Positions 1-6,080 are shown, counted from the stretch's first letter. The stretch is DNA of 6,109 nucleotides from Candidatus Sulfopaludibacter sp. SbA3 (GCA_945865705.1 CAMBEY010000184.1:1-6109); one strand, 5' to 3'. Notes: generated by a model not told the origin, from the sequence alone. Numbers and translations are program-made.

Positions 1-603
1 CAGGGCAAGATCGGCGAGATGGTGGTGGTGACGCCGGCGGCGGGCGCGTCCTGGTACATCAACTCAAAGGACGGCAAGGAGCGCTACGAGGACTTCTTCA
101 TGCAGGAGTTCATGCCCGCCATCGAGCAGCGCTATCGAGCCACGGGCACGCGCGCCGCGCGCGGGATCACCGGTGTCTCCATGGGCGGCTACGGCGCGTT
201 GCGCTTCGCTTTCAAGTATCCGCAGAAATTCGCCGCCGTCTCGGCGCACAGTGCCGCGCTGATGGAGCAGATGCGTCCCTCGTTGTCCCAGGCGTTCGGT
301 CGCGGATTCCGGCCTTTTGGCGAGCCGTTCGACGCGGCCTATTGGAATGAGAACACGCCCTTCGCCCTGATTCGCGCCGCGGGCGCCGTCGCCAGACTGG
401 CGGGTTTGAAGATATATTTTGATTGCGGCACGGAGGATGACTACGGATTCCACGAGGGCGCGCGCGGACTGAGCAAACTACTCGGCGAGAGAAAAGTCGT
501 CCATGAGTCTCATCTCTATCCCGGAGGCCACGACGCCATTTACGTCTCCGAGCACATCGACGAATCATTCCAGTTCCAGTCACGCGCACTAGGCGCCAAG
601 TAA
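1..603 (+). CDS. Putative esterase, alpha/beta-hydrolase fold (5' end missing)
   Basis: A serine hydrolase resembling the esterase D / S-formylglutathione hydrolase / tributyrin esterase group (Pfam 'Putative esterase'). The frame is open from base 1, so the true start lies upstream; the ATG at 19 falls inside an ordinary core segment and is unlikely to be the start. Counting from that Met, the nucleophile is Ser54 in the elbow GVSMGG (codon 178-180), the acid is probably Asp140 in DCGTEDD, and the histidine is His171 in PGGHD. Their order and spacing fit the family. The segment before the elbow (YEDFFMQEFMPAIEQRY) is the usual helix that precedes it in this family. The visible 200 codons cover most of the catalytic domain; typical members have about 250-300 residues, so the N-terminal strands and any signal peptide are lost. 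The substrate cannot be told. The gene is convergent with the minus-strand methyltransferase gene and ends before the hairpin at 632-728. Confidence 0.85.
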   Translation, partial: QGKIGEMVVVTPAAGASWYINSKDGKERYEDFFMQEFMPAIEQRYRATGTRAARGITGVSMGGYGALRFAFKYPQKFAAVSAHSAALMEQMRPSLSQAFGRGFRPFGEPFDAAYWNENTPFALIRAAGAVARLAGLKIYFDCGTEDDYGFHEGARGLSKLLGERKVVHESHLYPGGHDAIYVSEHIDESFQFQSRALGAK

Positions 604-767
604 CCAGCGAGTTACTCCACTCACTATCGAACAGAGCCGCGACCGGAAGAGAACGGTCATCTTTGATGGTCACCGGACGTTCACTGATAGTCGTCAAGCG
701 TGACCGCTCCCTCCCGGTCGCGGCTCTGATACGCGCTGGTAGCCAGGGCACAGAAATCGCGCCGTGG
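604..767. other. Gap between convergent genes, filled by a palindromic repeat
   Basis: This gap separates the stop of the plus-strand esterase from the stop of the minus-strand restriction-modification gene. No credible gene lies in it. The hairpin at 632-728 takes up most of it. Neither arm is followed by a run of T on either strand, so a classical intrinsic terminator is not evident, although the hairpin may still end or protect both transcripts. Confidence 0.7.
632..728. repeat. Long imperfect inverted repeat (REP/MITE-like), copy A
   Basis: The left arm at 632-659 (starts cagagccgcgaccgg) pairs with the right arm at 701-728 (ends ccggtcgcggctctg) over 28 bases with 3 mismatches, and the loop is about 41 bases. 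The three mismatches (647/713, 650/710, 653/707) are all A opposite C on the plus strand, which become G-U wobbles in RNA read from the minus strand. Such an RNA, the 3' tail of the restriction-modification transcript, would therefore pair without a break. The arm is clearly related to the hairpin at 5989-6080 and to a half copy at 1106-1133. The sequence, arm length and place after stop codons fit a dispersed palindromic element of REP or MITE type; naming the family is inference. Confidence 0.85.
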
Positions 768-2234
768 CTACAAGGGCGGAAGCGATTTCACGATGCGGGT
801 GGTGTCGAGCGAGACTTGAATCACCTGGCCCACCAGCCTGACGATGTACTCGGGGTCGCCACCGTCGTTAAAGTCGCGGTTCGGGTCGGAGACGATGCCG
901 GACTTCTTGTCCTCATAATATTGGTACTGGTCAATCACCCATTCGAGCGCGCTGCGGTTGCCCAGTCGGTACTCGAACGCCTCGGCGGGAATGCCGGAGA
1001 GCGTGAGCGAGTCGTTCACCGCAAGCGCGGTCTTATCTTTCGACAGGCACATCTTGGACTCAACACGATACGACAGCGGCACGCCGGGTGTTTGGTTGCC
1101 GCGCACAGAGCCGCGCGCGTGAGCAAGCGGACCAGATTTTCCTTCGTCGCCCGCCACCACAAACTTCAGCGGATACGGCTTCAGCGTCTCGTACTCAATG
1201 TGCAGCCGCGCCAGCTCTTTCCCAGCCTTGGCAAACGCGCGGAAGGCGTCGGAGGTAGCGCCGCCGTCCCGGCGGCTGGGCGCCAGCGGGATGCGCGGCA
1301 ACTCGCGCTTCAGGTTCTCGGCATACTTCGCGCGGTACTCGGGTTGATGCAGCAGCCCATAGACGTAGTGGAAGATGTCCCACTTGGTGATTTTCTTGTC
1401 GGCGTAATGCGCACGGAAATGCTCCAGCGCCCAGTCGGTGATGTTCTCCCGCCGGTTCGTCCCGTCTTCATCGTAAACGTAGAACGGGAAACATTGATGG
1501 CTATCAGAGGCACACAGGTGAAGATCGACAATTTGCTTTGATACCAGCACACTAGGGAACATGGACCTGTATGCGATGTCACTTGTCACGATGACACGAT
1601 TTTCCAGTTCGCTCTCGGCGGTGGGGAAAATACGTGGATTAACATAGACTTCTTCATTAAGTATTCTGTCAAAGAATAGCCAGCGGTGACAGAATGGCCG
1701 GTAAAGAGACCGCCGAATTCTTGCCTCAATAAAGGAGGCGTAGTTGCCTCGTCTTAAGTCCAGTTTGAGATCGCGGCTCCACTTGATCTTGTTGTAATTT
1801 ACAAAATCGTCGACCGAGGCTTTATTGCCGCTCCGTTTATATCGATCCAACTCCCCGTTGTATTCCTCGATGAATGCCTGCACGCGTGGTCTCAGTTCAT
1901 CTTGCCTATAATCGTAGACAATTTCATCCCTGCTAGTCGCAATGCCCCTGGAATATAGCTTGAAGATAGTTTCCGGCGAATCAGAATGACCGCTCTTTGC
2001 TGCCTTGCTGGCAATTGAAACAAACTCAGCATAGTTGTCAGCGTTAGCAGGAGTTAGCCAATCGCCACTAGGGTCAGAGGCGAAATCTCGCCAAGGCACG
2101 TGATCCAAATGTCCTAGCGAACTAAGATGCTCAGACTTCTGGAAGGTACTCCAGTAGGCTGGAACTACATGGTAATGGAGCGTGGGTCTTGCTGCTTCTT
2201 TGTTCCTAACCAACACCGTAATTCCGACACCCAC
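768..2234 (-). CDS. Specificity (target-recognition) half of the RM enzyme
   Basis: This is the C-terminal half of the same enzyme. The GTG at 2234 is an internal valine codon; the conserved sequence already begins upstream with NIFDDQIRV (to about 2260), so this is not a natural start. The segment YWSTFQKSEHLSSLGHLDHVPW and the end segment KDKTALAVNDSLTLSGIP...EYRLGNRSALEWVIDQYQ (about 400-438 of the 488 residues) are typical of the type ISP C-terminal specificity domain, which reads the target sequence. Two stretches look foreign to the family: an SRRDGGATSD segment (about 320-329), lying over a small GC hairpin, and a GPLAHARGSVRG segment (368-379), lying over a half copy of the palindromic repeat. 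Both keep the frame. The region encoded by about 1500-2234 is lower in GC than the rest. Without a start of its own, this half is probably not translated unless the frameshift is an error. Confidence 0.75.
   Translation of the reverse strand: MGVGITVLVRNKEAARPTLHYHVVPAYWSTFQKSEHLSSLGHLDHVPWRDFASDPSGDWLTPANADNYAEFVSIASKAAKSGHSDSPETIFKLYSRGIATSRDEIVYDYRQDELRPRVQAFIEEYNGELDRYKRSGNKASVDDFVNYNKIKWSRDLKLDLRRGNYASFIEARIRRSLYRPFCHRWLFFDRILNEEVYVNPRIFPTAESELENRVIVTSDIAYRSMFPSVLVSKQIVDLHLCASDSHQCFPFYVYDEDGTNRRENITDWALEHFRAHYADKKITKWDIFHYVYGLLHQPEYRAKYAENLKRELPRIPLAPSRRDGGATSDAFRAFAKAGKELARLHIEYETLKPYPLKFVVAGDEGKSGPLAHARGSVRGNQTPGVPLSYRVESKMCLSKDKTALAVNDSLTLSGIPAEAFEYRLGNRSALEWVIDQYQYYEDKKSGIVSDPNRDFNDGGDPEYIVRLVGQVIQVSLDTTRIVKSLPPL
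1106..1133. repeat. Half copy of the palindromic repeat, inside a coding region
   Basis: The stretch starts with cagagccgcg, identical to the first ten bases of the arm at 632, continues with gcgtgagcaagcgg, and ends in agcggacc, as the arm at 5989 does. It lacks a matching second arm nearby. On the minus strand it reads in frame as the peptide LAHARGSVR, a peptide I recall recurring in translated repeats of this type; the recall is unchecked. It adds residues at a place where relatives of the specificity domain run straight from the KPYPLKF-like strand to YRVE. Confidence 0.6.
1257..1277. repeat. Small GC-rich hairpin inside the specificity domain
   Basis: The stem gccgccg (1260-1266) pairs perfectly with cggcggc (1270-1276) around a tcc loop. 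The sequence gtagcgccgccgtcccggcggc resembles a second kind of short dispersed palindrome seen in GC-rich soil bacteria. In the minus-strand frame it encodes part of SRRDGGATSD, a stretch rich in small and charged residues that looks like a loop insertion. It could also be an ordinary GC-rich codon run. Confidence 0.4.
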
Positions 2235-3955
2235 ACGAATCTGATCATCGAATATATTGCCCGCCTTCTTAGCTCTCCTGTTGTTCGTGCATCTCCGCGC
2301 AGATCGAGGTGGTAAACTTCGGTGAATTCTCTCGCTATGGTTTTGCGAAAGCCATCGAAGGCGATTCCTTTGACAAATCTGTTGTTGGTAACAAAAGCTA
2401 CGACACCATCCTTGCCTTGCAACCGGTCTGTTGCCCAGCGGAAAAACTTTACATAAGGATCGGACAGTGCGTTTTTGTTGCTGGCCGTCGACGCCTTGGC
2501 ATAGGTTTCGGACACGCGGCGATCAATCACCCCATATTTTCTATTCTTGTTATTGTCGTTTTCATTAATCTGCCCGACGTTGTAGGGCGGGTTGCCGATG
2601 ACCACCGTAATGGGCGCTTTCTTCTGGCGCTCGACGCGACGGCTGTTGTCCGCCGTCATGAAGCCGAGCGAGCCCTGGCTGCCTTCCGCCAATTCCAGCG
2701 TGTCCACAAAGCAGAGGCCCTCGAACGGCTCATACTCTCCGGTGATCTCATAGTAGGCGTGCTCGATGTTCAGAGCGGCGATGTAGTAGGGCAGCAGCAT
2801 CACCTCATTGGCGAACAACTGCTCTTTATAGACGCGCGGCAGGTCGCGCTTGGGGATGCGGCGCAGCAGGTTCACCACGAAGTTGCCGGTGCCGGTGCAA
2901 GGGTCAATGATGTAAACGTCCTTGCTTGCCAGCGTCTTGCCGAACTCCTTCTCCAGCACCTCGGCTACGCTCGAGCACATGAAGTTGACGATCTCCTGCG
3001 GCGTATAGACGATGCCCATCGTGTCGGCCAGCTTCACCGAGTAGCCCTGAAAGAACCGCTCATAGACGGTGTTGAGGAAGTGCTGCTTCTCGGTGAAACC
3101 CGGCAGCAGGCGGGCGGCGGCCTCGATGGCCACGTAGAAGCGGTCGAGACTCTTCAGGAACTCGGTGCGGTCGAAGCTCTTGCGGACCAACGCCTCGATG
3201 ACGTTCTCCACTTCGCGGGCGATGGCGTTGTGCTTGACGAAATCCGGGTTGTTGAAGATGGTGCGGAACAGCCGCTCGGTGAGCAGATGCTGCACCAGCA
3301 TCTCGTCCACGGCCTCGACGCGGATATTGGGGTTCAGCGCGCTGCGGCAAAGGTCGAAGAACTGATCGAAGGCGGTGATGAAGGGCTTGTTGTTCTTGTG
3401 CGCCTGCTGGATTTTCTCGACCAGTCCCTTGGCCAGCTCCGGCACGCGCTGCTTGAACTCCTCGATGGCCTCCTCGAAGCCTTCGATGTCTGGCTCCGTG
3501 TAGGCGTAGAACTGGTTGAGCAGGTCGGCCAGTTCCTTTGGTCCCTGGGCGGGGTCGCCGATCTGGTAGCGGCGAACTTCCTGCTTGTTCTGGTAGAGGA
3601 CGGCGGTCTGGGTGTCCTCAAAGATGGTGTTCGAGAGGTGGTAGCCCTTGGCTGACTTCTTCTTGATCTCGGTGTCGAGATTGTCCTTGGTGTCCTTGGC
3701 TTCCCGGTAGCCGCGCGGCAGGCTGTTGGAGTCGCGGAAGGTGCCGTCGGGCCGGATGACCGCGTCGCCGGATTTCGACGGCAACTCTGCTACCAGCGTC
3801 CAGCCGTGCAGGCGTCCGGTGTCATGCAGCAGACGCTCGAAGGCCGAGCGCACGTTCAGTTCGTTGAAGACGCGCTGGGCGACGTGGGCTTCGCGCGCGG
3901 CGTAGTAGTCGCGGATGGCGCGGTGCGTGGGCGAGATCAGGGCGCGTGGGGTCAT
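2165..3955 (-). CDS. Nuclease and N6-adenine methyltransferase half of the RM enzyme
   Basis: This is the N-terminal half, 596 codons, of which about the first 562 are genuine. Residues 40-130 look like a PD-(D/E)xK nuclease: Asp64 in KSGDAVI and Glu85-x-Lys87 in YREAKD have the expected order and spacing. Residues 145-300 form a helical linker rich in charged helices. The methyltransferase follows: GIVYTPQEIVNFM (314-326, substrate and AdoMet-binding lead-in), motif I DPCTGTGNF (351-359, AdoMet binding), FANEVMLLPYYIAALNIE (381-398) and the catalytic motif IV NPPY (455-458), then VVAFVTNNRF (518-527). NPPY marks an amino-methyltransferase acting on adenine. There is no helicase domain in front, unlike full type ISP enzymes such as LlaGI, so the layout is closer to type IIG. 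The ATG at 3955 is preceded in frame by a stop about 18 codons upstream, so it is the natural start, but no good Shine-Dalgarno site precedes it. The last 34 or so residues are frameshift product. Confidence 0.85.
   Translation of the reverse strand: MTPRALISPTHRAIRDYYAAREAHVAQRVFNELNVRSAFERLLHDTGRLHGWTLVAELPSKSGDAVIRPDGTFRDSNSLPRGYREAKDTKDNLDTEIKKKSAKGYHLSNTIFEDTQTAVLYQNKQEVRRYQIGDPAQGPKELADLLNQFYAYTEPDIEGFEEAIEEFKQRVPELAKGLVEKIQQAHKNNKPFITAFDQFFDLCRSALNPNIRVEAVDEMLVQHLLTERLFRTIFNNPDFVKHNAIAREVENVIEALVRKSFDRTEFLKSLDRFYVAIEAAARLLPGFTEKQHFLNTVYERFFQGYSVKLADTMGIVYTPQEIVNFMCSSVAEVLEKEFGKTLASKDVYIIDPCTGTGNFVVNLLRRIPKRDLPRVYKEQLFANEVMLLPYYIAALNIEHAYYEITGEYEPFEGLCFVDTLELAEGSQGSLGFMTADNSRRVERQKKAPITVVIGNPPYNVGQINENDNNKNRKYGVIDRRVSETYAKASTASNKNALSDPYVKFFRWATDRLQGKDGVVAFVTNNRFVKGIAFDGFRKTIAREFTEVYHLDLRGDARTTGELRRRAIYSMIRFVWVSELRCWLGTKKQQDPRSITM
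2258..2272 (-). other. Site of the inferred one-base frameshift
   Basis: Upstream conserved residues (RTTGEL) end and downstream conserved residues (AGNIFDDQ) begin within this stretch, in frames that differ by -1. On the minus strand it reads about ctaagaaggcgggcaa. One added base, for example in the agg-cgg run, gives GELRRAGNIFDDQ, which matches the family pattern. The short repeated c and g runs make it a plausible place for a real slip or a base-calling error. Confidence 0.75.
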
Positions 3956-4199
3956 GGTATCTGCTGAAGTGATATCCGAAGTGGTCGGCGAACTTCGCGC
4001 TGGCCAGCAAGAATCTTAACACCCATAGCCTCTGGAATAAATCTTTATACCGCTGCTTACGGGAGAACCCCAGAGAGAACAAACGTACTGAACGCTGTGC
4101 GAAGAAGAAACTGCAATCGCGGAGGTGGTCAGAGTTACAATGAAATCCTGTTGAGAGTAACCCAACTAGACTTGTCTCGCTCCACGGAAAGGAAAACTT
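3956..4199. promoter_or_regulatory. Gap between divergent genes, likely holding two promoters
   Basis: The starts of the minus-strand restriction-modification gene (3955) and the plus-strand amidase unit (4200) face away from each other, so both promoters should be here. I see no gene and no clear sigma-70 pair. Weak candidates are a tacaat at 4136-4141 for the plus strand and a tataaa (minus strand, about 4043-4048) for the restriction-modification gene; neither has a good -35 box at 17 bases. A small inverted repeat (cgaagt 3977-3982 / acttcg 3992-3997) lies just before the restriction-modification start and might be an operator or chance. Confidence 0.45.
4189..4193 (+). promoter_or_regulatory. 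Ribosome binding site of the small amidase-partner gene
   Basis: AAGGA lies 6 bases before the ATG at 4200 in the context ggaaaggaaaactt. It fixes that ATG as the start and supports the view that this short frame is a real gene. Confidence 0.65.
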
Positions 4200-4418
4200 A
4201 TGGCGGTCGATCGTAATGTAATACAAGCCTTTGCGGAGGCCAACGGCATTAACATTCCCGAGGAGCGGCTGGACCTTGTGCTGCGCCAGTATCAAAGCTT
4301 TCTCCGGACACTGCAGACTATCGACTCAGTGGCACCGGCGCGCGAGACTGATCCTGCTATCACTTTTACTACTACGCTGCCTAGTTTTTCAGCGGGAAGT
4401 ACGGGAGGCTCAAAATAG
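4200..4418 (+). CDS. GatC/AtzG-like small partner of the amidase (putative)
   Basis: A 72-residue protein with a good ribosome binding site, ending 2 bases before the amidase start, which implies coupled translation. Residues 3-16 (DRNVIQAFAEANGI) and 20-42 (PEERLDLVLRQYQSFLRTLQTID) look like two helices. A proline-containing extended tail follows, with APARETDPAITF at 45-56. Two helices plus an extended tail with a D/E-P-A-x-x-F pattern is the shape of AtzG (DUF4089), the small subunit of the AtzE amidohydrolase, and of GatC, which wraps around the GatA amidase in the GatCAB amidotransferase. In those systems the small protein stabilises the amidase and helps complete its structure. No signal peptide or membrane segment is visible. 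The assignment rests on shape, size and position, since sequence similarity at this length is weak; a plain hypothetical protein is the alternative. Confidence 0.6.
   Translation: MAVDRNVIQAFAEANGINIPEERLDLVLRQYQSFLRTLQTIDSVAPARETDPAITFTTTLPSFSAGSTGGSK
4403..4408 (+). promoter_or_regulatory. Ribosome binding site of the amidase, inside the upstream gene
   Basis: GGGAGG lies within the last codons of the small upstream gene, 12 bases before the ATG at 4421. The spacing is rather long, so initiation probably relies partly on ribosomes finishing the upstream gene at 4418. Confidence 0.5.
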
Positions 4419-4420
4419 CC

Positions 4421-5983
4421 ATGAGCGACTCCAAGAATTTTAGCCAAAGTGATGACACGCGAAAACTGGAGACCACGCGCCGGGATTTCCTGGAGCAATC
4501 CGCAGTAGCGGCCATGGCGGGACTTGCGTTGGCGCGTCAGGCGGTCGCCGCCACTCCACTCGCAGCACAGCCGGCGCAGTATGGCGGCGCGAGCCGTCGG
4601 GCCGCAGCTTCCGGAACAATTGATCTGGTGAATCTCACCATCGTCGAGGCGGCGGAGAAGATTCGCCGCAAGCAACTCTCGCCTGTTGAGCTGACGCAGG
4701 CCACTCTGGCTCGCATCGAGGCGCTGAATCCCAAGCTGGGCGCGATCATCACCGTGAGCGCCGAGCAGGCCATGGACGCTGCGCGCACCGCCGAGCGCGA
4801 AATTCAAGCGGGGCGTTATAAAGGACCGTTGCATGGCATCCCGTTCGTCGCGAAAGACACGCATTATAGCAAGGGTATTCGCACCACTGCGGCGAGCCCT
4901 ATTCTGAAGGATTTCGTTCCAGATTTTGACGCCACCAACATCACGCGCCTCAAAAATGCTGGAGCGATTTTGGCAGGCAAGGCCAATCTGCCGGAGTTCT
5001 CCTTCGGCGGGCGCACGCCGGGATGCCAAAATCCGTGGGATCTGTCACGCAATGCGGGCGGCTCGAGCGGCGGCTCTGGCTCCGCGTTGGGTGCCTCGCT
5101 GGTGTTGGGCGCGCTCGGTGGAGACACCTCGGGATCGATTCGCAACCCGGCCAGCACCAATGGTTGTGTGGGATTGAAGCCGACGTTCGGCCTGGTCAGC
5201 CGGTATGGCGTGGTGCCCATCAGTTGGACCCTCGATCATCTCGGGCCGATGGCCAAGACGGTGGAGGACACCGCGCTGCTGCTGAATGCGCTCGCCGGTT
5301 ACGATGCTCAGGATCACTTTAGCGCCAACATGAGGTATCCAGATTTTCAGCGCGCGCTTCGCCGCAGCATGAAGGGCGTGCGCGTTGCCTACTTTGCCGA
5401 GTCGGAAATTTCAGGTTTCCATCCCGACACCAAGAAGGCGTTTTTTGATTCCGTAAAAATTTTGGAGGGGCTAGGCGCGCGCGTGCAAGCAATCACCTTT
5501 TCGGAGCGCATGAAGGCGGCGGGCGCGTCGCATGGCATCATCCGAATTTCGGAGGCCTCGGCTTACCACCGTGAATTTCTGCGCACACGAGCGAGCGAAT
5601 ACAAGACGGTGGACTCCGACGTGCGGACCACGGTGGAAGCCGGCTCGCTCCTCACCGTATCGCAATACATGAACGCGCAGCGCGTGCGGACGATCTTCAT
5701 GCGCGAGATGGCGCGGTCGTTCGACCCATTCGACGTGATGCTCTCGCCCACCATGCCCGCTCCCGCTGACGTGGAGGTGCAAGTCCCCGAGACTTTTCGC
5801 AACTGGTGGAACCTATGCGGCTACCCAGCCGTTTCGCTCCCCTGCGGCTTCTCCACAAACCCGGCCAACCTGCCGATCGGCCTGTTGGTGTCCGCGAAGC
5901 CTTTTCAGGACGCCACGGCGATGGCTGTCGCGTTCGCCTACGAGCAGGCCACCGACTGGCACAAGCGCCACCCGAATTTGTAG
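4421..5983 (+). CDS. Amidase-signature hydrolase with Tat export signal
   Basis: A 520-residue amidase-signature enzyme that hydrolyses a C-N amide bond; the substrate is unknown. Residues 1-45 form a twin-arginine signal: TTRRDFLEQ (Arg20-Arg21), then a moderately hydrophobic AVAAMAGLALA stretch, with likely cleavage near AVAA (about 41-44). This predicts export of the folded enzyme to the periplasm. The Ser-cisSer-Lys triad is complete: Lys145 in VAKDTHY, cis-Ser215 in GGSSGGSG and nucleophile Ser239 in GGDTSGSIR. The 24-residue gap between the two serines equals that of malonamidase and FAAH. The end segment (NLCGYPAVSLPCGF, LPIGLLVSAKPFQDATAM) is typical of the family, and the length is normal for a complete enzyme with a leader. 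The start at 4421 keeps the whole Tat signal; the next Met (residue 32) would destroy it. It follows the small GatC/AtzG-like gene by 2 bases and is followed at once by the hairpin at 5989-6080. GatA itself is cytoplasmic, so the leader argues against a tRNA amidotransferase subunit. Confidence 0.93.
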   Translation: MSDSKNFSQSDDTRKLETTRRDFLEQSAVAAMAGLALARQAVAATPLAAQPAQYGGASRRAAASGTIDLVNLTIVEAAEKIRRKQLSPVELTQATLARIEALNPKLGAIITVSAEQAMDAARTAEREIQAGRYKGPLHGIPFVAKDTHYSKGIRTTAASPILKDFVPDFDATNITRLKNAGAILAGKANLPEFSFGGRTPGCQNPWDLSRNAGGSSGGSGSALGASLVLGALGGDTSGSIRNPASTNGCVGLKPTFGLVSRYGVVPISWTLDHLGPMAKTVEDTALLLNALAGYDAQDHFSANMRYPDFQRALRRSMKGVRVAYFAESEISGFHPDTKKAFFDSVKILEGLGARVQAITFSERMKAAGASHGIIRISEASAYHREFLRTRASEYKTVDSDVRTTVEAGSLLTVSQYMNAQRVRTIFMREMARSFDPFDVMLSPTMPAPADVEVQVPETFRNWWNLCGYPAVSLPCGFSTNPANLPIGLLVSAKPFQDATAMAVAFAYEQATDWHKRHPNL

Positions 5984-5988
5984 GTGAA

Positions 5989-6080
5989 TGAACCGAGCCG
6001 CGACCGAAGGGAGCGGACCGGTTCATTGATCGCTTGTAATCGTCGAACGGGTCCGCTCCCTTCGGAGGCGGCTCGGTTCA
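5989..6080. repeat. Long imperfect inverted repeat (REP/MITE-like), copy B
   Basis: The left arm at 5989-6019 (tgaaccgagccgcgaccg...) pairs with the right arm at 6050-6080 over 31 bases with only 2 mismatches (6002/6067 and 6003/6066). After one more mismatch (6020/6049), four further pairs (6021-6024 with 6045-6048) leave a 20-base loop. It begins 5 bases after the amidase stop. Its arm shares gagccgcgaccg and gagcgg with the hairpin at 632-728, so both are copies of one element. No T run follows, so a role as intrinsic terminator is uncertain; folding of the amidase mRNA 3' end and protection from decay is possible. Confidence 0.87.

Larger units (their letters stand above)
768..3955 (-). 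pseudogene. Type ISP/IIG-like restriction-modification gene, frameshifted
   Basis: Two adjoining minus-strand frames make up one protein. The upstream frame holds conserved methyltransferase sequence up to LDLRGDARTTGEL (about 2271) and then runs into 30-odd unrelated residues before a stop at 2165. The downstream frame, shifted by -1, resumes with AGNIFDDQIRVGVGITVLV, the segment that normally follows in this family. Adding one base near 2258-2272 (a CCCGCCTTCTT stretch on the plus strand) joins them into a protein of about 1062 residues. No canonical slippery heptamer is seen there, so a real one-base deletion or a sequencing or assembly error is more likely than programmed frameshifting. 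The intact enzyme would modify adenine in a specific DNA site and cut unmodified DNA, all in one chain. As sequenced, the specificity half is cut off, so activity is probably lost. The gene stands alone, between convergent and divergent neighbours. The two halves are described separately. Confidence 0.8.

Noticed and set aside
663..1541. A 292-codon open frame on the plus strand
   Set aside because: It starts inside the palindromic repeat and runs antisense to the conserved specificity domain; the product shows no recognisable domain.
2258..2272. Programmed -1 ribosomal frameshifting to make the full enzyme
   Set aside because: No X-XXY-YYZ slippery heptamer and no obvious downstream pseudoknot are visible; a one-base deletion or sequence error is simpler.
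2309..3655. A 448-codon open frame on the plus strand opposite the methyltransferase
   Set aside because: It lies wholly antisense to a frame with clear catalytic motifs. Its product is a low-information mix of Leu, Val, Ala, Gly and Arg with no family pattern, as expected from GC-rich antisense sequence.
768..3955. Part of a BREX or DISARM defence system
   Set aside because: None of the partner genes is present. The neighbours are an esterase and an amidase, and the chain has its own nuclease-like domain, so a stand-alone enzyme fits better.
3822..4295. A 157-codon minus-strand frame across the divergent gap
   Set aside because: It overlaps the starts of two well-supported genes in other frames, and its C-terminal part is a shifted reading of the nuclease domain.
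4200..5983. gatC-gatA genes of the tRNA amidotransferase
   Set aside because: The amidase has a twin-arginine export leader, whereas GatA acts in the cytoplasm, and no gatB is seen after it.
5989..6080. A standard intrinsic terminator
   Set aside because: The stem is much longer than usual, no T run follows on either strand, and the arms match another copy in the window, which points to a repeat element.
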